Source of the DNA: Chaenocephalus aceratus
Taxonomy: Eukaryota > Chordata > Actinopteri > Perciformes > Channichthyidae
NCBI GenBank assembly: GCA_023974075.1
Contig: JAMFTG010000044.1
Location: 124,001-188,000 of the forward strand
Length of the DNA stretch: 64,000 nt
Direction of reading: 5' to 3'
Below the pieces are notes generated by a model. The model made no database searches and was not told the origin of the DNA. It saw only the letters and a list, made by a program, of their open reading frames with translations. The first letter of the stretch is position 1, and each line of letters opens with the position of its first letter. The translations under genes were made by a program, and so were the position numbers. Shown here piece after piece: positions 56,463 through 64,000 of this stretch.

Positions 56463-56807
56463 TCAATCTCGTAGGCTTCTCACCTCGTTTCTTGTAGCCC
56501 TCGAAAGGGTTTTGGAGGTCGATGCCTCGGTGAACGAGAGTTGTTTGGCTTTCTTGTCCGCAGCAGCAGAAAGCATTTTGGAATCTTTGAGTGAATCAAA
56601 GTGGGTCGTCACCGTGGATGTTCTCTTATGCTCCAACACACAGTTGCACGGGGTGCAGAATAGTTTCCCCCCACTTTCGTGCGAGACATCGGGGAACTGC
56701 TTTGCCCGGTCTTTAGCAGAAATGTTCGTCGGTAAATGAGATGGATTAGATTTGTTCATCTTGGTGTTAGGGTTTTTTTGCGGTAAATTCTGCGATCGCA
56801 TAATCAC
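56463..56807 (-). pseudogene. CGGBP1-like zinc-finger fragment
   Basis: The frame has FPDVSHESGGKLFCTPCNCV and EHKRTSTVTTHF, the zinc-finger layout of CGGBP1 and of related hAT transposases (FCxxC followed by a spaced H). It then loses similarity. No transposase core follows on this strand. Most likely the N-terminal exon of a hAT element of the kind from which CGGBP1 arose, stranded as a fragment. Confidence 0.65.
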
Positions 56808-57479
56808 GTTTTTCTGGAGGGTCTATCTAATACTAAAAAAATTGTATCATTATTTATGTTTAGGATATTTGTTAGATTTGCTTAGGAGGAGAGGTTCAGG
56901 GTTTCCGCTAGGATTTTTTCTCGCAGGTCAAATGTGACACATTTGAAACGTACCGGTCATGTTTCAATAATAAGAATTGTGTAGCAGAGTTTCCGTTGGC
57001 AGGTAATCACCGGACTAGGACCGGATATGCTGATTAGTGATGTGTCGCCCGCGTACGAGCTGTTTCTTGTTGTTGAGTAATACAAGACAGAATGATATAT
57101 GATCTGGTCGCGCTACAGCTGCTCCGTGCATGCAGTGACATGTAATATCCAAGGATTAGAGACGGTTGGATGCTGCTGTTTTGAGCACTGCAATATATTT
57201 ATTTTCACTATGTTATTTATTTATGATTATCCTCAGGCTCAGCAGAGATTTGATGTCAGCTGTCTTTTTCTCTGTAGTTAATACTGAAACAGAGCCCTGC
57301 TGTTTTGTCAGGGCCTTTTCTTTAAATACAATTTTAAAATGTCGATACAGTAGCCCCCTTTTTAAATGTCTATGTCTCTTAAGTTTGTAGAGGTGTTGCT
57401 GTCTGCGTAGCGTGGTTCTGCAAGTCCGTGCATTCACTGGGTGGGATCAGAGAGTTAGGGTCTGTCAATAAGCCCCCCC

Positions 57480-57615
57480 CCAACCAACTTCCTCCTGACT
57501 GCTTTTCTGTTTTGTTTCTTTGTGTTTTTGTTTTGTTCGTCTCCCCTCCCTCCCAAATGTAACGCGTCTTTGGGTTCAAGAAAAGCGCTATAGAAATAAA
57601 ATGTATTATTATTAA
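57480..57615 (+). repeat. LINE/SINE 3' tail
   Basis: GAAAAGCGCTATAGAAATAA followed by an ATT repeat is the typical tail of L2-type fish LINEs and their SINEs. Confidence 0.55.
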
Positions 57616-57891
57616 ATGCAATGAAAACAATTGGCCACAGCCAATCATTTATATTAAACATGTACTTTTTACTTTTGAATACTTTAAGTGATATGTGTAC
57701 ACATATAAATCATTAGTCAAAACAGGGCTACATTTGATTTAATCGTAACAGATCGAAAAATTCAGATTCATTTTTCAATAAATTATTCCACAAACAACAT
57801 AATTATTACATTCAAAGAAACTACTTGTAGTAGATGAAGTACATTATTCAAGTGTTTAAATTAACTTTGAATAATAACACGGGAGAAACGG

Positions 57892-57893
<2 letters not shown>

Positions 57894-57985
<92 letters not shown>
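57894..57985. repeat. (TC)46 microsatellite
   Basis: 92 bp of pure TC. The Leu-Ser frame across it is an artefact. Confidence 0.99.
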
Positions 57986-57987
<2 letters not shown>

Positions 57988-58289
57988 GTGCTAAACAGTG
58001 GGCGGGGCTTCAGGTGATTATGCAGCAGCTGATCTGATCTCTCTCTCTCGTCCGGTTACACTTCACTCACGTTTATGTCCATATCGATCAGACCCAGCTC
58101 TCCTGATCGGCCTTTAGCACCGATCAAACTATTAAGAGTGGATATCGGCCGATAATGACCGGCGGCCGATCGATCGGCGCATCCCTAATTATTACCAGAC
58201 ATTTTGACCAGCAGGTTTTGAATTTACCGGTTTTTAATACATTTTACCAGCTAAAAACCGGTAATTACCGACTAACGGAAACCCTGGTT

Positions 58290-58640
58290 CCAGGGCGTCG
58301 AGAGGTCTGGTCCAAAATACAGAACAACACCAGGGACTCTTTATTTCTAAAGGAGTTGGCGGCATTAGTTGAAAGGACCCTCAAAGGGAAGGAGTGCCCC
58401 AACACAAGGCAGCCTTTAACCCCAACAGCATTTAAATTTGTGAGTTCCCCGGTGCGTCGGGGAACTCACGCAGCGTCAGAAATAAAACCCTTTCTCTTTT
58501 CCTCCGTACCCAAATATTTTGAAAACTGGGGGACAACGAGCGGGTACAGATTTGCTGCCGATATGGCGTCAAACCGGCGACGGACCCACAGAGAGTTGCT
58601 ATCAGAAACAATGCCCGACGTGTTTTGGACGTAATCTCGT
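58290..58640 (+). other. Unrecognised open frame with a perfect hairpin
   Basis: A frame open until 58634 shows VWSKIQNNTRDSLFLKELAA and RTLKGKECPNTRQPL but no family I recognise. At 58440-58469 a 12-bp perfect stem (GTGAGTTCCCCG paired with CGGGGAACTCAC) closes a 6-nt loop. Confidence 0.35.
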
Positions 58641-58677
58641 CTTTGTTTACATTAGCCAGCCTCGCTAACACAGAGCT

Positions 58678-59453
58678 AGTGCTGCATACCTGGACTCACA
58701 TTCAGGTTCAGGTCCGGACTCAAGTCCAGAGGTTCAGGTTCAGGTCCGGACTTATAAGTAAATAAAGCTGAATAAACGCGCTAGTCGGACCGATGCTACT
58801 ACTAGTATATCTTGCTATAATGCTAAGAATGCCAATTTTTTACAAGCCTATTTCCTGAACTGAAAATCCTCCAAAAAGTATCGTTCACCTCGATCGTTGT
58901 TATTTTGGACGCCAAACATCGCCGCCAATGTGGCTGAGGCCGCATGTGGAGTAGTTTCTATGTTGTGGTTTCTCCTCAAGTGCCTCGCTATGTTCGATGT
59001 TCCCCGAGCGCACTTGATCACGTTCCCGCACAAGTTACACTGGTCCCACACCTTACTGGATTTAAAGCCCCGTGGCATTGTGTTTACGTGACCTGGCCGT
59101 GACGCCGTAGACCAAACAAAGGAGTTAGCTACACTACCAAATATCCAATATGGCGACCAGCAGCCCACGCTGTCCACTATGTCTAAGCCAATCACATCGC
59201 TAGCTTCCCTTGACGTCACATAGATCTCTCGAGCAGTTGCGATATTTTGCGAGACTTCGTGAGTTCAGTAATGGCCGCCATATCAGAAGCGCACATTTCT
59301 CGATCTATGGAAGGTTTCAGATGGTTTAGAACAAAAAGGAGAATATACGTAAGTACTAGTTTTTTTGCGAGTCCAAGTACTGGTTACGTTCCGGACTTGA
59401 ACCGAAACTTTTTACAAGTCCAGTACCAGTTCGGCGTACCGGTACGCAGCACT
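58678..59453 (-). mobile_element. MITE carrying a BED-finger exon
   Basis: AGTGCTGCATACC at the left and GGTACGCAGCACT at the right are inverted repeats with one mismatch. Subterminal AGTCCGGAC and related words recur. No target duplication was seen. The interior includes a minus-strand BED zinc finger (58848-59219). Confidence 0.65.
58848..59110 (-). pseudogene. BED zinc-finger transposase fragment
   Basis: After a probable start at MPRGFKSSKVWDQC the frame reads CNLCGNVIKCARGTSNIARH and RHLRRNHN, a BED-type finger (W, CxxC, HxxxxH). The frame ends soon after, within the element. Only the DNA-binding exon of a hAT-type transposase is retained. Confidence 0.7.
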
Positions 59454-60390
59454 GAATACGTGACGTGGATCATAAATATATCGGCAATTAAACAACATCT
59501 TCAATTTCTCTTCACACAATACGCCTCCTTGCAGCATCAACACTAATCGGTAGATAGGTTATATTTACACCATGACGGTGCACAGCTGATAGAAAGGGAC
59601 TGTAGTTTTTAAAGATATTACTGATTTTCTTTGAATGTCAGAATGTAAATACTGAGTTGAGAGAATAGTCAGGGGGTTTGGGTGATGGGAGACACATCTG
59701 TGGAATCACAATTTCAATAGCTTACCATTAAATGACGGATATGCCTTTCTGTCTGTGATGTTTTACAAATCAGATATTAATGTGTAGAAGTAAAACATGA
59801 GAAATAATATAGCAATATCCTGTACAATTATGTAAAAACATGAATAAAACTACACATCTTCAGATGTTGTACATACGTAAGTGTCCTACACTAATTATAC
59901 AAAGTCATTATGGCTGTGTGCACCGCCTAGTGGTTAAAGCACGTTATTGAATTATTGTTTTTATGTTATATTTGATTAAAAAAATATTTAGAGTACATAC
60001 TTTCATAGGGGGAAAGTAGAAGGTCAATGATAGAAATATAGAATATAAAAAATCAAGAAGATACTGTAAGTGATCTCTACAATAAAACAGTTTAGTGCCG
60101 GATGTACAAAGATATTAATATGAGGAGGTGCAAAACAGACAAACTAATTAACCTTTATTAACACATTAAAGAATACTTTAGGTTAAGGTCTTCTTCTATC
60201 TTCAGATACATATTAAGCCTGAGCCGGGGGGGCTATGGGGCATGCTGCTTGAAACTACCTTGTATTAACAGTAAAGTGTACTCAAACTCAGATACAAAAT
60301 ATGTCAGCAAGTGTACATAAAAACAAGAGTAAAGAAAACCCATTTCCTTTGAGTTCTGATGGCAAGGTGGCACTTCCATCCTGTCATGCA
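59454..60390. other. No gene recognised
   Basis: AT-rich, no persuasive frame, no terminal repeats. Confidence 0.45.
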
Positions 60391-60391
60391 C

Positions 60392-60620
60392 CTAGAGAAC
60401 AGCTCGACAATGTGTGTCTGCAGAGAGGATGCTGACTTCATGTTCTGCTGCTTCCTGAGAGGGAGAATAGCTTGGCAGTGGCTGTGTCACACTCTGCTCT
60501 CTCTTCACATGTGTGGGTGGGGGATATGAGCTTCTGTTCACCTCTATCCTTTCCTGTGCCAGGGACGACATGCTGTGCATGTGCCGCAGCCTTGCTATCC
60601 CTGCCTGGAAGACCTGTGGC
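60392..60620 (-). other. Possible exon, unrecognised
   Basis: After an acceptor-like TCTTCCAG the minus strand is open for about 70 codons (LAQERIEVNRSSYPPPTHV, then SYSPSQEAAEHEV) to a TAG at 60392. It is Ser/Pro-rich and could be a host exon. I cannot identify it. Confidence 0.25.
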
Positions 60621-60934
60621 TTGAAAATAGACATACCCCCCCACCCAAACATGAAATGGCTCTGTCTCTCTACCTGATATCACCTGGTGTTATGTGTGTG
60701 ACTTACTGCAAGCCCAGGATCTAAAATAGCTTCAGTTAATCCCTCAGGTTTCAATAGCTGTCACGATACCTTATATCACCTGAGCTGAGCACGGGAAGGA
60801 GAGGAAGGAATGAATAGAGGATATGAGCATAGGAAAGGGGGGGGGTGACACACAAAAGAGGATGGCAAAGGAGGCATAAGGCGCCGTTAGGAAATGTAAA
60901 GCACAACAAAAAGTTTCCATGTTTAATGGAAGAA

Positions 60935-61100
60935 AATTGGAAACTCGACTCCACTTCGAGCGATATAATTACTGGCTCTATGAAACCTGATGTACTTTAT
61001 GATTCTGTTTTCTTCAAGGTTGTGTCTTCCTGGTCGAATGTACTTATTGTAAGTCGCTTTGGATAAAAGCCTCAGCTAAATGCAATGTAATGTGATGTAA
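60935..61100. repeat. Fish hAT-type repeat, inverted copy
   Basis: Reverse complement of parts of 6128-6385, ending in TTGTAAGTCGCTTTGGATAA and AAATGCAATGTAATG. Confidence 0.7.
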
Positions 61101-61639
61101 TGTACTCAAAAGGCTGCAATTGAAGTCATCTATTTCTCTTGATTTGTCTCTTTTATTTCTCCCTGCAGGACGCCAGCCAGTCACTCAACCCTTCAAACAG
61201 TGGATCTCCATCAATTATTTACCCTCAGCCCTTGTACTTTTCCACTACAGATTGCAGGCTTATTGCAGAGCCCTGTAATCACATCTCCCCTGGGCCAGCG
61301 CGGGCTGAAATAGTAATGGAAGATACGTAACATCTAAAGCCTCAGCAAGTTGAGATGTCATCCGTGTTGTCGAGCCATCAGCACTCCTCCAGCTATGACT
61401 CACCCTCAGTGGCCTTGCCTTTAAAATAGCTTCTAATGGCCTGCAGAAAGGCCTGTAGCTCACACACAGAAGCGCTGTCACATGTTGGAACATGTATATG
61501 TGTTTAGAAACATTTATGTAACAGAAAAACTACCTTCCCTTCATAGGAATATACGATACAAATATAGTGAACCATAAAAGCAGTATGTCGGAGGCAAGAA
61601 GTCAGTGTTATTCTTCTATTAGGATTTCTACTCCCATCT
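61101..61639. other. No gene recognised
   Basis: Nothing persuasive seen. Confidence 0.4.
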
Positions 61640-62125
61640 CAGAGACCTCTAAGGCCCAGTGAAACGTCCCAGTGTTTCCACGTCTTCCTGGCCGTATCTG
61701 GGGTCCAATGGATCAGGTCCCTATTCGTACTGAAATCCTTTCCACTAAGTTTTTCAATGTACTGAGGGGTTTCTCGAATGGCCGTGTTCAGGTACGTGAT
61801 GTTCCTGTTGATTGCAGAGAAAGTAGAGGAATTGATTACCGGGATATGTATGATGGCGTTGGAACGTGTCTCGGGCTGCGGACAATAATTTACTGAGGTT
61901 GTTGTTCAAAATGGTTCTGTCGTTCATGTGACGATCATTGAGACCAAAGCACAAAAGAACGGTCTTTGTGTCTGCCGATGTTGGGGTTTTACATTTAATC
62001 AGATGGTCGGCTTGGGTCAAATTAGCGCCGGGGTAACTGTCGACCTGTACTCTTCTGTCCTGGATCAATGGTAAACGTGCGATATTAGAATCCCCCACGC
62101 AGGGTAGGATTTTCACGGCGGCCAT
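61640..62125 (-). pseudogene. SGNH/GDSL-like fragment of a fish retroelement
   Basis: The minus frame starts MAAVKILPCVGDSNIARLPL and has VQVDSYPGANLTQAD and VLLCFGLNDR. This is the GDS block and the following part of an SGNH-hydrolase-like domain, as carried by repeated fish proteins. The frame breaks near 61890. A piece in another phase near 61640-61740 (TNRDLIHWTPDTARKTWKHW) fits the C-terminal part, with the DxxHW word typical of SGNH block V. It is inactive through the frame change. Confidence 0.6.
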
Positions 62126-62129
62126 AGCC

Positions 62130-63060
62130 GTCGTAGCCCCTCGGTCTGGCCGTTATGCCCCACAAATAATTGTACGTCCTACGGCCACCATGGCCTGCGT
62201 GCCCCTGATACTGTTAACATCTCGAAGTTGCTTTAAAAGCGTCAGAACAGGTTTCTAACTGCATTATGCTGCGTTCACAACGGACGTGATGCGAATATTC
62301 TCATCGCTCTGACCGCTGGAGTTTCACCACGGCTGTCAGCTGTGTTTACTCCTGTCATTCAAACAGGACGCGCTGGAGAGGGGGCGGGGCGTATATCCAT
62401 GTAAATACTGTGGTGGAAACCAACTACGACAAAATTAACCTATTTTATCGTGATTTCATTGAAATACACGTTTCAAAGTGATGCCGAAGTAACTACATAC
62501 TGATTAGTAACCTGACAACGGTTAGTAAAAAACATGAATTAATGCTTTGACAAGTCTGCAGACAAGACGGCATGCAAAACCTTTTAAAATGCGTGTTTTC
62601 TGAATGGATCAATCAGGCTAAACTAACCTGTAGCTGCTCCGTCCACACTCACAACAACGTCCTAGAGACAGAATTAAAGCAGCGATTGTATTCGCCATGA
62701 CAGTCTGTGGTTTGTACGTGTTTAACTTTTGTCCAGTTTCTGACCAGAGCTGTGAGCAGTTGATTAAAGAGACTGTACACTTCACTGTGCACTGCTGAAG
62801 GATGTATGTGCAGAGTTTGACCCTTGAAGGCTGTTTCTTCTGAAATGGAATATATTTGTTACATATTAATAGAATTTTAGATTTTTTGATTTGATTTTTG
62901 ATTTGTGAATGGGAGAAGTAGTAGATGGAAAACATACCAAACACTAATTATTCAAAGTAAAGTATTTTATTTTATATACGGTAATACTAAGGAGGCATAG
63001 GCCGATATGATGATACGATTGTTGATATTAAAAAAGTGATTTGTTTTCCATGTCATTCGT
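62130..63060. other. Intergenic with one MITE-like end
   Basis: TGCTGCGTTCACAACGGACG at 62268 resembles a Harbinger-type MITE terminus; no partner end was seen. The remainder is AT-rich without recognised features. Confidence 0.35.
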
Positions 63061-63119
63061 TCAATACGATTTTTCTTATAAAAAAGTGAAGTTATTTATT
63101 TGTAAGCTCCAAATCCAAA

Positions 63120-63900
63120 TGTTTCCCTCAATGGCCTTTGTGCCCTGGCATGTGGCCTTTGCGCCTTGAAAAAATATGTAACACCAAAGGCCAAATGGCC
63201 TTGCCCCTAAAATGACGAAATTCCAAGCCTGCCCCCACGATAAGGATTTGTCGAATGGGTTTAAGGGACCAGTTTTTTGCCTTATTACCGTCGTGTTCAT
63301 GGCGTGTGAAGAGGCTTCTTGGAGAGGTCGGAGGGGAGGGAGGAAGGTTAAAATCCTCTGCGGTAAGTGGTGCGGATCGACCCAGTTCTAGTTCTTGGTG
63401 GGTGCTTGTCGTGAGGTGCACATGTGTCTTCATCAGTTCTATTAGATTGGGGGTTTTGTAATTCTAGGAATGACCGGGGAGAGGGCAGTGTCTCGGGGAA
63501 CTACGTTGACGGCTGTTGACCCTAGAGGTCCGACCGTGAGTGCCCGGTCCGTAGTGGACAACACCATGGGCGTCAAAGCAGGCACGACACTCTCATCAGT
63601 AGACTGTGTACCGATGGATGGCTGAGTCTGTTGCTGGGGGGCTGGGGCTGCCCGTGTCATGGAGGCTAGAATCAGAGGCTGGGGGTCTCCCTTTGTAGCT
63701 ATTGACCCTGGTCCAGCTGCAGAGGTCGGGTCCGTCAAAGGCGCAGCAATGGGCTGCAGTGTGTTGGAGGCATCCCCCAGAGAGGGTCGTTGGCTCCCAG
63801 GACCCCTCTGTTCTCCGCTCTGTTACTCCTTGGTTGGGGAACCCGGGTGGTAGGCCCTGGAGACCTCGGTCCATGAAGGGCAACCTGTAGCGAGGTCCTC
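63120..63900 (-). pseudogene. Proline-rich and SGNH-start retroelement fragment
   Basis: Minus-strand frames give a Pro/Thr/Ser-rich region (63442-63883 in two phases) followed by SPPTSPRSLFTRHEHDGNKA and KNWSLKPIRQILIVG near 63260. The last words resemble the lead-in to the SGNH block at 62125, but GDS is replaced. It is probably a second, more decayed piece of the same repeat family. Confidence 0.4.
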
Positions 63901-64000
63901 CGCTGTCCGAATGAACACATCGTCAGGAAAGCGAACAGTTGTACAAAAAGTTATTTGTGGAGAGGTTTTTAGATATACCGCCGTAATCAATGATCCATAT

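Larger units (their letters stand above)
56897..58286. mobile_element. Possible hAT element with CAGGGTTTCCG ends
   Basis: CAGGGTTTCCG at the left and CGGAAACCCTG at the right are perfect 11-bp inverted repeats. Both subterminal parts include ACCGGT words. No 8-bp duplication was found, and the interior contains other repeats (57480-57610 L2-type tail, the CT tract, a GATCGGCGCATCCCTA end at 58170-58187). The pairing of these two ends is inferred. Confidence 0.5.

Noticed and set aside
57834..58037. Leu-Ser repeat protein
   Set aside because: Translation of the (TC)46 tract.
60392..60652. An exon of a named transcription factor
   Set aside because: The Ser/Pro-rich frame after an acceptor-like site is suggestive, but I could not match it to any family; listed as unrecognised.

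Overview
The window reads as teleost fish DNA, probably from a spiny-rayed fish, although nothing in it fixes the species. The evidence is a dense mix of hAT-, Harbinger- and TTAA-type DNA transposons, L1- and L2/Rex-like LINEs, a Crypton-like recombinase, an endogenous retrovirus, very long (GT)n and (CT)n tracts, and decayed members of protein families that are multi-copy in fish genomes (G2E3-like HECT ligase, SAMD3-like protein). I see no intact ordinary host gene. The readable coding sequence is almost all transposon- or repeat-family-derived and broken.

Layout. 1.4-4.4 kb: a minus-strand UBZ/HECT (G2E3-like) pseudogene whose coding exon is split by a MITE with a 3-bp target duplication. 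6-8.5 kb: repeat fragments, a tRNA-Gly-like sequence and an exact 8 x 31 bp tandem array. 10-15 kb: a 240-bp duplicated segment, a second MITE copy and an L1 fragment. 15.9-25.5 kb: a chain of hAT elements (two with perfect 8-bp target duplications), a TTAA-flanked element, (GT)76 and a GC-box-rich minisatellite. 25.5-26.6 kb: a Crypton-like tyrosine recombinase remnant. 27.2-31.3 kb: two Harbinger (HARBI1-like) copies in tandem. 31.5-49.4 kb: a nested complex. 49.6-64 kb: more hAT ends, two single-exon zinc-finger transposase fragments (CGGBP1-like and BED), an L1 3' fragment and SGNH-like retroelement pieces.

The nested complex is the most interesting part. A 13-bp terminal inverted repeat at 32,285 and 49,346 is abutted on both outer sides by the same 14-bp direct repeat. 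Inside lie a SAMD3-like coding remnant, an 11-kb block bounded by a 167-bp direct repeat (holding a ZBED5-like hAT, a LINE, a third MITE copy and two copies of a zinc-finger plus uncharacterised-protein module), and a 3.0-kb endogenous retrovirus. The retrovirus is unusual. Its two LTR arms (330 bp, no difference seen) are inverted, both outer ends are the U5-type CA terminus, and a 4-bp ATCC duplication flanks the whole, so it appears to have integrated as a rearranged molecule.

All family assignments rest on reading translated sequence and recalled family motifs; no database search was run.
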